DNA of 64,000 nucleotides from the NCBI GenBank assembly GCA_024704765.1, contig JAKMXF010000354.1, positions 124,690 through 188,689 of the forward strand, given 5' to 3'. The translations under genes and the position numbers were made by a program. The notes below the pieces were generated by a model, which saw only the letters and a list, made by a program, of their open reading frames with translations, did no database searches and was not told the DNA's origin. Below are positions 1 to 9,115 of the stretch, piece after piece; position 1 is the stretch's first letter; every line of letters begins with the position of its first letter. The DNA comes from Oopsacas minuta (lineage: Eukaryota > Porifera > Hexactinellida > Lyssacinosida > Leucopsacidae).

Positions 1-418
1 CCAAATGAAACAAAATAACGGAAATATTAGACTTATTTCTTTACGTGTTCCTACCTCGAACCAATCTTTAAAATCATTTCAAAAGATGTTCCGTATCAAT
101 AACAAACATAACACTTCTAAATTTTCACAATAAGATAATTAAAAATATGGGTCCAAGTGCGTGGTTCGGATAATCAAAGTTGCACTGTATTGTATATTAT
201 AACTTCTGGAAATTTATAATTCTACTACATAATTCAGTAAAAAATCTTGACTGCCGTCCCAATTTTGTAGAAAAAGTTGTATCAGAAACAAGTAAATATA
301 TTTTACATGGGGGGGGGGGGCCTAAGATTGAATTAGTTTGTCGAAAGTATATTCATTTTCGAAATTGAGTCTGTAAATTTGATTACTTTTATTTAATTTT
401 TCGCATCAACTATTTTAG
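1..418. other. Probable intron 5' of the TMED last exon
   Basis: No coding potential or RNA gene was recognised. The stretch ends in a T-rich tract and TTTTAG at 413-418, the acceptor for the exon that follows, so it is most simply the 3' part of a TMED intron. A run of ten or more G lies near 309-320. Confidence 0.5.
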
Positions 419-694
419 TCAGGAGAGCATGCTGTCAATTACGACGAGGTAGCAACAAAAGAGAAGCTGACTGACATGCAGCTACGTATGCGGAAGCTGT
501 TGGAACACGTGGAGCAGATAAACAGGGAACAGGATTACCAGCGTTTGAGAGAAGAGAGGTTCAGATACACGTCAGAGTCTACGAATGCCAGGGTTCTATG
601 GTGGTCATTAGGACAAGTGATAATCGTGTTAGTTATTGGATTTCTGCAAATGAGGCATCTTAAAAGTTTTTTCGAAGCAAAGAAGCTAGTTTAA
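419..694 (+). CDS. TMED9: p24 cargo receptor TMED4/TMED9-like, last exon (partial)
   Basis: This is the C-terminal 91 codons of a p24-alpha family protein, which cycles between ER and Golgi and recruits COPI/COPII coats. The exon opens after TTTTAG at 418 and reads [17 protein letters not shown], then the coiled coil rich in Glu/Arg ([13 protein letters not shown]), the junction [10 protein letters not shown], one membrane span (about 20 residues) and the tail [13 protein letters not shown]. The KKLV ending is the dilysine (KKXX) COPI retrieval signal, and the [11 protein letters not shown] end is diagnostic of the TMED4/TMED9 branch. Earlier exons (signal peptide and GOLD domain) are outside the window or not recognisable in 1-418. 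Start is set by the splice acceptor, not a Met. TMED4 and TMED9 cannot be told apart from this piece. Confidence 0.88.
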   Translation, partial: SGEHAVNYDEVATKEKLTDMQLRMRKLLEHVEQINREQDYQRLREERFRYTSESTNARVLWWSLGQVIIVLVIGFLQMRHLKSFFEAKKLV

Positions 695-1899
695 TTGGAA
701 TCTATGATATGATATATTCTGAAATTATTTCTACATTCTTTCTCATAATGTAACTGAATCCTGTTGCTACACCTGCAATACGAATGGCTAGTAAAGTATT
801 TTCTATATTATTAAATCTCAATTGTTGTCTGTTTGTTTGTCCGTTGTCAAGGAAAGGATTTATGGTATGCATTTTGAAATTGTAGCATAACTATGTATTT
901 ATCGTGTTTATCAAGTTAGTAATAAGAATCCAACCAAGCTTCACTAAATATACCGAATATGCTGAATTCGATTTTCACACTTTTGGATTAATCATATGTA
1001 AATTTATTGTTGTTTTTATGAATATAAAGTAAACAAACTAGCCAAATCTCAAAATATACGTACAGCCTTTCTCTAACCAGCTACCCAGGGGTAACTAAAT
1101 ACGCTGAATTCGAATTTCCCATTTTCAAGTTTCTCATATGTAAATTTATTTTTTGTGTTTTTTATGAATAAAAAGTAAACAAATTACAAAATTGAAGTAG
1201 AATCATACTTTCAACGACTATACTGGTATACTCGAGTATGCTGAGTCTGAATTTTGTAAACAGCATCGATATTATTAAATCTCAATTGTTTTTTGTCTGT
1301 TTGTTTGTCAGTTGAATACCTTGAGGCGCAATGCGCCGAGTTCATCCACGAACCGACGAGCCAAAGGCTCGTATTAATTATAAATTTGATTTGAATATTG
1401 TTCCTTTCGGTTAATATTATTTAGAGGGTTTAGATACAGTTAACTGAGGGATCTTAAACAAATTTCACTCATAGACTTTTACAAATGTTGATAAACATGA
1501 GCTGAAATAAGTTTCCAAGTACCAGTGCCAGAATTCTCTTAAATATATTGTTAACTGATGAAGTATAAAGCTGACAATTTGACATTAGATTGTAATACGT
1601 ATTACCATATTACATAATTTGAGAAATTTTATATTTATCAACTTCACAGAATTATTTGTATGGGATATTATAACCGACATCCCTTCTTATGAAGGAGTAT
1701 CGGCCGATAAGACAAAACGCCCTGGGGAGAACACTGCCTTACATCATAACTCATGATTAGTAATCATACATTGATTTGATGTAAATCAAAACCATTGTGA
1801 TTAGTACTTAATATTTATGAACTCGAACACCCCTGATACCACAATGATTCATTATTAAACTCAAATTTAACTGAGTATTGTTAGTACAATAACTTAACA
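695..1899. repeat. Repeat-rich intergenic stretch with Helitron-like 5' ends
   Basis: No gene seen. Two plus-strand copies of a repeat start TCTATATTATTAAATCTC then a TTGTTTGTC-rich tract (from 802 and about 1268). The second runs into the GC-rich hairpins GGCGCAATGCGCC and CGAGCCAAAGGCTCG at about 1324-1373. The TC-TATATTATTAAA start resembles 5' ends of Helitrons. The same cassette recurs at 6790, 7150-7325, 9703, 14049, 14460 and 14815-15005. Confidence 0.5.
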
Positions 1900-2742
1900 A
1901 TGGAGACACCAACTTCATTCTGGCAATCAAGTGGGAACTTCTGGACTGAACTGTGGCGTTATGTACACGGGTTCTTCCAAGACGATTTCAATTTGATAAT
2001 GTTTGGTTCTTTTGGTGTGACTCTTACATTTTTCGTTGTACTCGGATTTTTCTTCACTTTGGTGGATATTTGGGGCCCGAGCATACTTACTAAGTATAAA
2101 GTGCAGGAAGGTAAGAATGTCCCTATCTCTTCTGCTGATTTAATAAAGCTGATTAAGTTAGCCTTTCTTAACCTTGTCGTCATAAGTTCCTGTTTCTCAT
2201 ACTTTGGATCGTATCTTATGGTTTGGCGCGGCATGGCAGTACTACCTGAAGAGTTGCCTACCTTTCAACGCTTTATCATTAACATGATACTTCTCCTTGT
2301 CATGCAGGACTTCTTATTCTATTATATGCATAGATTGTTTCATTACCCGCCTCTCTATCGTGCCTGGCACAAGAAGCATCACGAGTTCACTGCACCTGTA
2401 GCTATAGCTTCTGTCTATGCACACCCCGTAGAGCATGTGTTTGTTAACCTCCTGACTGTATGGCTGCCTACACTCATTTTGTGTGTTCACTGCGCTGAGT
2501 ACTGGGCATGGTTTGGTATTGTTATCACCGGTACGTTTGTTAACCACTCAGGTTACCATTTACCCTTCGTTCCCATTTCTCCAGAACATCATGATTTCCA
2601 TCATCTCGTGTTCACAGAGAACTTTGGAAGTTTCCGGTACCTGGACTGGCTGAATGGTACTGACAAACAGTGGCAGGCCTCCCAACAGAAGAAGAGAGAT
2701 CATCCTCTCACTTCACTCACTCCTATCAAGTATAAGTGCTGA
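1900..2742 (+). CDS. FAXDC2: Sterol desaturase/fatty acid hydroxylase family protein, FAXDC2-like
   Basis: A 280-residue integral membrane di-iron oxygenase of the ER, single exon. The histidine boxes that hold the iron pair are intact: HRLFH (144-148), HKKHH (157-161), HPVEH (175-179), NHSGYH (215-220) and HHDFHH (230-235). Hydrophobic segments lie at about 33-55, 83-108, 123-142 and 183-213. The spacing and the text around the boxes (RLFHYPPLYRAWHKKHHE, YAHPVEH, NHSGYHLPF) fit fatty acid hydroxylase domain containing 2, with C4-methylsterol oxidase (MSMO1) and plant SMO as near relatives. The substrate is probably a methylsterol or other lipid, but this is inferred. The Met at 1900 is the first in frame and gives a normal family length. 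The C-terminus YKC is ordinary, with no clear KKXX signal. Confidence 0.85.
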   Translation: METPTSFWQSSGNFWTELWRYVHGFFQDDFNLIMFGSFGVTLTFFVVLGFFFTLVDIWGPSILTKYKVQEGKNVPISSADLIKLIKLAFLNLVVISSCFSYFGSYLMVWRGMAVLPEELPTFQRFIINMILLLVMQDFLFYYMHRLFHYPPLYRAWHKKHHEFTAPVAIASVYAHPVEHVFVNLLTVWLPTLILCVHCAEYWAWFGIVITGTFVNHSGYHLPFVPISPEHHDFHHLVFTENFGSFRYLDWLNGTDKQWQASQQKKRDHPLTSLTPIKYKC

Positions 2743-3109
2743 TCCTATTCATACAGCAACAGCTGTGGAGTTGTGTTTTCCTGAATTTTATTTTCACTCT
2801 TACTTTCGTACATTTAATATTATTTATTGTCGATTGTTATGTCGAAGTTTAATATTTATCTATGTTTACTGGACCTGAATTACATGATTGTATTTTCAGA
2901 TTATGCATTGTATATGACACCAACGAAATCGATATTGTAAAGGTGAGGCATTAGCCAAATGATAATATCCTTCGTCCTACTAACCTTCATTCGCGATTTT
3001 TCCATCAAGTTACCTTCATTTTTAGGGGGGGGGCTAGATGAAATTGTATAACCATGAACAAATAAGATTCAGCTACTCGGTAATAGCCAGTAGAAGCTAT
3101 TACCGCCTT
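2743..3109. other. Intergenic, nothing recognised
   Basis: 3' flank of the hydroxylase gene. It holds a poly-G run at about 3026-3034 and otherwise nothing I can support. Confidence 0.4.
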
Positions 3110-3416
3110 CCTCTCCTATTATAACACTCTCTAAGCCTAATGATAACTGTACTAACATTGTAATCAGCTGGACTACTCCTGATAGTGATAGATATATTAT
3201 ATTATACTCTGTGTATCGTAGTAATACATTATTAACTACTACAACAGATAATCATTACATCAGATACTAATCAGCTGACTATCAATACATAGTCAGCTGA
3301 TTAGTATCTGGTATACTGTTACAGCTATTAGCTGTGCTGGTACCTCTACTCCTGGCGTAAAGACACTCAGATTGCAAGTGAGTCAGTCACAATTTGTTCG
3401 CTTTATCCGGAGGAAA
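3110..3416 (+). pseudogene. Decayed FN3-domain exon, opposite strand to the receptor copies
   Basis: Reading on the plus strand from about 3131 gives LSKPNDNCTNIVISWTTPDS and then YSVYRSNTLLTTTTDN. This closely matches the FN3 exon of receptor copy B at 10577-10908, which lies on the minus strand. The frame then meets stops, and a local inversion has replaced part of the domain. Sequence resumes as TVTAISCAGTSTPGV-like coding. The segment ending CGCTTTATCCGGAG (3416) recurs in the same orientation at 16030-16496, so the two relics bracket the receptor block. No intact gene can be built here. Confidence 0.65.
3261..3310. repeat. Perfect hairpin, 22-bp arms with 6-nt loop
   Basis: Arms 3261-3282 and 3289-3310 are exact reverse complements, separated by CAATAC. 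In the related FN3 exons the sequence continues past this point as a normal FN3 strand, so the right arm looks like a templated foldback copy of the left arm inside the relic. Confidence 0.9.
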
Positions 3417-3439
3417 ACCAATTGATTTCTTTACATAAT

Positions 3440-3570
3440 ATATATCTAGGTTGCTAATTAGCTGCTAATCCAGACCTTTATATCAGTAATACCAATACAA
3501 GCAATGATGTATATCTTGATTGAGTAGGTTAATATTCTTTTTTTGTTTATTTTATGGTATATTTCCACCA
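3440..3570 (+). repeat. Inverted copy of 16890-17012
   Basis: The tract containing ATGATGTATATCTTGATTGA followed by GTAGGTTAATATTC is found in reverse complement at about 16890-17012 (there read CTACTCAATCAAGATATACA). The pair lies at the two outer sides of the receptor block, about 13.4 kb apart. Confidence 0.75.
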
Positions 3571-4259
3571 GGGATACTCAAACTGTCATGAGGCAGAGCT
3601 ATGGCCACACTTGTCCACTTTTCCTATATAGCCAACAGAAGTATATGTTATTCCCTATATTATATGCGCAGATCATCTCCCCTTATTAGAATACAAAGTG
3701 GACAAACACAAACAATTTATAATGTAACAAACATTAATAATATTCTATAAGTAGAATGTATACAAGCTATAGGATAGGAAAGATGAACTTAGTTCTAATC
3801 TCTCAAATAAAAAATATACAAACAGGCATAATAAGAACTACGTGATGTATCGCACCTTTTGAGTTAGTTAGTTAAAGCGCATATACGCAACAGATAGTGA
3901 CGCAAAAACTGCAACAGATACCGCAACAGGTAATAGTGCAAATTGGAAGCCATACTAGAAGGTTTAATAGAAGAAGTAATCCTGTAACACCAATTATAAA
4001 TAGATCTAGAATATAATATAATAATAATAAATACAAACACACTTATTAACATTACAAATACACAAATACTAACATCCCAAATCAGTTCTATGAAGAAATA
4101 ATTATATAATAAATAGTATATCTTCATAATCATTTTATACAAATAAGAATAGTCTGTAATATTAATACCTGAATTTGATATTTCTGATAATTTAGGTCCA
4201 CAGTGTTCGGGACGTCCTATATAGAATTCACTGTTAAGGGGTATGTGATAATTATGATT

Positions 4260-4680
4260 TTGTAATTTTAAACGTTATAGAAAGGTGTAGTAATATTTGA
4301 ATTTCATGGCCGTTATATAGAGGAGGTGGCAATTAAGACAGGTGACTGATATATAAGGTAATATAGTTGAAGTAGTTAATGGTGGCAAACCAAGGGGCTT
4401 CAAATGTGGACTTGATGGGGAGGTGACAACTATATAAATTGGCCGGTATATGCAGGTTTAGTGCCAGTAAGGGACCAATAATGGTGGCCGCTATGTACAG
4501 GTGACCGTTATACAGAGGTGGCCGTTAAGTTTGACTGTATTTGACAGTATATCCATGCGAAAATGGGGGTAAAATGACCATATCACCAGGAAACTTAGAG
4601 CTAAAGCAGGCTGAAGCTCCCTACAGACATGAAATTTGAACAATTTTAGCAAACTAGATGATATTCTGCTGTTCGGATAA
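4260..4680. repeat. Diverged repeats of a GGCCGTTATATAGAGG-type unit
   Basis: Irregular copies of a unit like GGTGGCCGTTATAcAGAGG occur at about 4308, 4438, 4485 and 4508. The block ends TTTGACTGTATTTGACAGTA. It sits exactly where copy A lacks exons that copy B has. Confidence 0.6.
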
Positions 4681-7149
4681 TCGAGGATCTACTGTACTAT
4701 CCTATATAGTCATGAAATCCTTACCATTAAAACGAAAAGTTTAACTCCAGGTACAGAGCTACCTACACAACTAATAGCAGTAACAGAGTATGTGTACAGA
4801 GTATTGGCAGCTAGAGATGAGGTATCCTCTACATATACTGTACGTGTGCTTTTTGCAAGGAATATGTCATTACGATACACAGAGTATGTGCGTATAGGAC
4901 TGTCAGTAGAAGGAGTATCCCAGCTGACATCAAAGCCACAGGTATATGAAAAAACACGAAGAACTGGAGAGGATGGAACTACACAGGTACCAGAACATAG
5001 GATAGTATCCACAATGTAGTGCTGTTATATGACCATGTACTTACCGTGACGGTACACTTACCTCTCTATTATTCTATACATTATTGCTACCTATTACACC
5101 GTCATGGTAAGTAAATAGTCATAATACAGTACAAATTAGTCATCAAATATATAACAAGGCCAGTGGCAGATCCAGGGGGAGGTGATAGGAGGATATATCC
5201 CACCACAAGGATGAATTTATATAATATGGAATCGTAGTCACTTGTGATATCTATTGAAATTCCTACCAATACACTGAAATATTGGCTCAAATTGCAAAAT
5301 TCGGTTGAAACCTTGGAACTAAAGTTGTATCAAATAGGTCTTGTCGTCCAGGGGCTTAGGTACAGTTAGGGTTGCAAGATTATCAAAAGTCCAAACCCAG
5401 ACAAAATTTCGCTCCAACAATTGCGGTATGTTTTGGCATTGAACGAGGGAATAGTAGTAGGCGGATACCTACCTCTTTTCTAGGGAATATTTCACCAATT
5501 AATGTCAAGGAAAGTTATAACTTTAGCGCGCACTCATTCTAGTCAAGCATCCTTATTTAAAGCTACCCACGGCTGGATAATTACCCCTCCTCACTACCAA
5601 TTCCTGGATCCGGCGATAACTTCTGGAAGACAACAAACCTCCTATAGATATAGTATTAAAACTTGAGTTACCAGCACAGTTCATAGCTATAACAGAATAT
5701 TCATATTCTGTATCTATTTCTAGAGTAGTGTAATAGGAATATGACGAGTTAGGAGTACTATGGAAATAATCTCCATTAATAAACAATTGATACATCTGTA
5801 TAGAACTGTCAGTAGCTCCAGGTATCCATGATAGCTCTACGTTACCAGAACAAGTTGTAGAGTCAAGATTAGCTGTTAGAGAGACAGGAGGGGAAGGAGG
5901 GGCTAGAAGGAAATATAGTGTTAAATGAATAAATAAGGTTTCATAATATTTTCAACTAACCAGCTTGTTGAATATTAATAGTTTCTGTTAAAGTAATTCT
6001 GTCAGTAGAATCTCCATTAACTATATAATCGTTACTACAACCAAGTCTTAGACCATTATCAGCAAGAGTATAGGATAAAAGAGTTATTGTTCCTAACACA
6101 TTCGCCGTCTTACTAATTGGTGAATCAGCTGTTAACTTGGACAGATCAACACCTCCTTGAGAATCGACACCATTGACAATAATATCAGAAAGGGGAACAG
6201 AATTCCCAACAATAAAATTGGTAACAAGGGAGAGAAAGCTATCACCAGGATTAGGAACACTCAGGTCACAGCTGACTGTTATACTCTCTCCTGGACAAGC
6301 TAGTGCAGGATTTGAAGTTACTATACCCATACCTAAATAGAAATAATAAAGATTCTAATCACCGTCTGTGTAGACTAATACTATAAATAGTATAATAGTA
6401 CAGTTGTAAAATGGTTGACTTAGTCTCTCTTCTATTCGGCCACCAGTTTCAGCATACTTTGTTACTACTAAATATGTCTTGAGAGAATCTCAACCAATAT
6501 TTAAAAATTTGGATAATTTGTTTACTTTATAATCATAAAAAGAGCATAAATTTACATATGATAAATTCGGATTCAGCGTACTTGATTATCCCTATGTGTC
6601 TGTTGAGAGCAAGTCTCTACGTATATTTTGAAATTTGGATAATTTGTTTACTTTATAATCATAAAAACAACAATAACCTTACATATGATTAATTCAACTG
6701 TTTGAAAATCGGATTCAGCATGTTCGATATATTAAGTGAAGTTTTATTGAATTCTATTTACTTTTTTGATGAACACTCGATACTGCATATTACTAAATCT
6801 CAATTGTTGTTTGTTTGTTGTTTGTCCGTTGATATGTAAATATATTGTTTTATGAATAGGCTTGCTCTAAACGGCTACCTAAGGGTAACTAAGTACGCTG
6901 AATCCGAATTTCGCATTTTAAGTTTCTCATATGTAGATTTATTGTTGTTGTTATGAATATAAAGGAAACAAATTAGCAAAATCTCAAAATTTACTTAGAT
7001 ACTTGCTCTCAACGGCAACAAAGTGGGTTGATCTTACAAAATAATTCAATAATATATATGCTATATACGATATTTGTGAATTACATTGTTGCAAATATAG
7101 CTATATTTTTAATTATTACTAAAAGGGCGCCGTCAATTTGGAGAACAAT

Positions 7150-7274
7150 GGATACCTTGAGGCGCAATGCGCCGAATTCCTCGCGAAGCGACGAGCCAAG
7201 GCTCGTACATAGTTATGGAACAATTTCAAAATTGCATAACGTAAATCCTTTCCTTGTCAACGGAGACACAAACA

Positions 7275-7306
<32 letters not shown>

Positions 7307-7325
7307 CAATTGAGATTAATAATAT
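7150..7325 (-). mobile_element. Helitron-like 5' end with tandem hairpins
   Basis: Read on the minus strand it starts TCTATATTATTAATCTCAAT, then a run of (CTGT)n (plus-strand CAGA repeat at about 7277-7303), the tract GTCAAGGAAAGGATTTACG, and the hairpins CGAGCCTTGGCTCG, TCGCTTCGCGA and GGCGCATTGCGCC. The same cassette is at 14815-15005, at the equivalent site 5' of copy B, so it was carried by the duplication. A 3' CTAG end was not found here. Confidence 0.45.
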
Positions 7326-8228
7326 AGATTACTACTCACTATTATTGAAGATAATAGAAGATAGAAGTAGCAGAATATAGCACAAAACTGTACTTCTAGC
7401 AGCCATCTAGACAGAGAACAGATAAGAGCTGTTAGTATTGAATATAACAACAATTTGTCTATTCTTTACAACTTATCAGTTACCATAAGCTTTTTCAGAA
7501 TAGATTCGGTTTTTGAATGAAAAACAAAGATTCTTGAAATTTGGATTGCAGCTACGGACTTGTAGACAATTAGTCAACGCAACGGTAGAGCCGAGCGTCG
7601 TGTTACAAATACATATCAACAAAACGCGAAGGACAGAAATAACGTGAAATGGAGTGCGCTCCAAAATTGAGGAGCGCTTAATGCTCTGCTACTATGGGTG
7701 CCGGGTGGCCTTGAGTGGTGCCAACTTGGAGTATGTGATGCGAGTCCATGCGACAATTGCCTAGTGTAACTTAAATATCATGTGGCACAAATGCACAACT
7801 TGTGAGGAACGGCGAGTGGTCGTAATAACATGTTGTAATTATATTTATTCCATTATTCGAAATAAATACAGTTGAAATCGGATTATTTTGTCCATTTGAT
7901 TGCACTGCCAAAAACGACAAAACAACCCGATAGACGAATACATCAATGATGCTAATTTCTGTTAGACAAGATTATTTTTTGTAGCTAATATACCAATTAA
8001 CAATAAACTTGAAGATTACATACTGATATCCAGTGGTAACGAATATTGAACTATTCTGTTGTAACTTTGCTATTGAATTTAACAAAAACTCAAAACATCA
8101 ATATATAGCTATTACAAATACAATCAAGATGAGAGTGTATCTCTAAAACCTATTGAAATTTAATAATATGGGAGTATAGATAGTATCAGTTCTGATATGA
8201 ATATCATATGACACTACCCTACGTGAAA

Positions 8229-8300
8229 GTACAGAATATGTATATTCTGTACTAACTATGAGGCGTGCTGGTACTCTGAACAACTTTCTCTACGTCATAA
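8229..8300 (+). pseudogene. FN3 fragment on the plus strand
   Basis: Plus-strand reading SYDTTLRESTEYVYSVLTM followed by RRAGTL has the look of the E-F strands of the FN3 domains in this cluster (compare TEYEYSVIAMNCAG of the receptor copies). A stop lies just upstream, so it is a remnant. A matching fragment occurs at about 15881-15950 upstream of copy B. Confidence 0.5.
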
Positions 8301-8615
8301 TTATCATTAGGCTATGTAAAGTAATATACTTGTTTCTCATCCCTCCCGCCCCAAACCGGAAGATTTTATTTCTATTATTTCCAAATTTATGGATAATTCT
8401 TTGATCACACAGTGTGCAATCCTCATTTTTCTAGTTGTATAGTTGAAAAATTCAATATTTTAATGCCCAGAGAGAATGTGGCGTGATATCGAAGGGTCAA
8501 AATGTGTTATATATTCACTGGCCAATAAAAAATAAAGATAAATACCGCCCGCCATGGCAGTTTCCGAAGAAATTCCGGGTGAGAAACAAGTAATTAATTT
8601 TACATGGACTAATAG

Positions 8616-8848
8616 TATCAATCTTAGTCATCTGTATACTGACTATTGTTAGAGTGATAATGTACAAGAAACTGAAGTCTACTAACATACAGAACCACCA
8701 CACAAACATGAGTATATACTATATAGATATAGTTCCTGTATCTCCTGGTAGAACAGCTGATCCCTTTTACACATGTATGGACCCTGAAGGTACACATTCT
8801 AGTTCTCATGAGTCTGTTAAAACTCCTCCGTATTCTAGCTTGAAGTGA
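8616..8848 (+). CDS. Orphan exon: membrane span plus tyrosine-motif cytoplasmic tail
   Basis: From a possible acceptor at 8615 (CTAATAG/TATCAATC) the plus strand reads a hydrophobic segment (VSILVICILTIVRVIMY), then KKLKSTNIQ, then a 45-residue polar tail ending PPYSSLK and a stop at 8846-8848. The tail has three tyrosine motifs: IYYIDI fits the ITIM form (I/V/L/S)xYxx(I/L/V), YTCM fits YxxM (the PI3-kinase SH2 type), and YSSL fits Yxx-hydrophobic. The phase after the proposed acceptor (two bases, then codons) equals that of the last exons of receptor copies A and B, which suggests it is the last exon of a related, oppositely oriented receptor. No intact upstream exons were found, the acceptor lacks a strong pyrimidine tract, and a stop precedes the open frame, so it may be a relic. 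Confidence 0.45.
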
Positions 8849-9115
8849 AGTGTAGATTCATTTATTTGTTTACTACGTTGTATATATCGTTTTTAGCGAA
8901 TCTATTAGTATATTTGTTGTTTAAAAGGGTAAGATCATATATTCGATAAACAAACAATAAAGTAACAAATATTATTAAGATTCTATAAATAGCATGGATA
9001 AAAACTATAGGATAGGAAAGATGAATTTAAATAGTTCAAATAATAAAATATACACTCAGGATAGGACAGGATAGGAGCTAGTAGTATATCACACCTTATT
9101 AGTTAGTTATGAGAG

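Larger units (their letters stand above)
3872..7406 (-). pseudogene. Ig/FN3 receptor gene, copy A (probably broken)
   Basis: Older duplicate of the gene at 9116-15087. Recognisable exons, read on the minus strand: 7340-7406 signal peptide (starts MAARSTVLCYILLLLSS), 5961-6332 Ig-like domain (372 nt, phase 1-1, Cys residues in ALACPG, VSCDL and LGCSN), 5639-5902 FN3 (ends GGAG/GTTTG), 4725-4978 FN3 (starts at the TGTGTAG acceptor), a short juxtamembrane remnant ending at 4169, and 3872-4005 coding for a membrane span (LFIIGVTGLLLLLNLLVWL) followed by a short tail rich in cysteine (CTITCCGICCSFCVTICC). Against it being intact: the second FN3 exon has lost one base before its donor relative to copy B and so ends in phase 0 rather than phase 1, two FN3 exons present in copy B are missing, and the juxtamembrane exon is truncated where repeats occupy 4260-4680. 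An unusual splice form could still be expressed. Confidence 0.65.

Noticed and set aside
3864-4142. 92-codon minus-strand frame ending in RHYLLRICALTN as the copy A tail
   Set aside because: Copy B has a frameshift and stop in the aligned part, and the alternative frame after the TCTAG acceptor aligns the spans of both copies. It is kept only as a less likely alternative.
5012-5040. ATAACAG acceptor followed by CACTACATTGTGGAT as the start of copy A's second FN3 exon (and its equivalent in copy B)
   Set aside because: It would be phase 0 after a phase 1 exon. The TGTGTAG acceptor 30-40 bases further gives phase 1 and the VPSSPVL start expected for FN3 exons.
7277-7305. Regular CAGA repeats looked at as a possible CRISPR-like array
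   Set aside because: Simple 4-bp microsatellite without spacers, in animal DNA.
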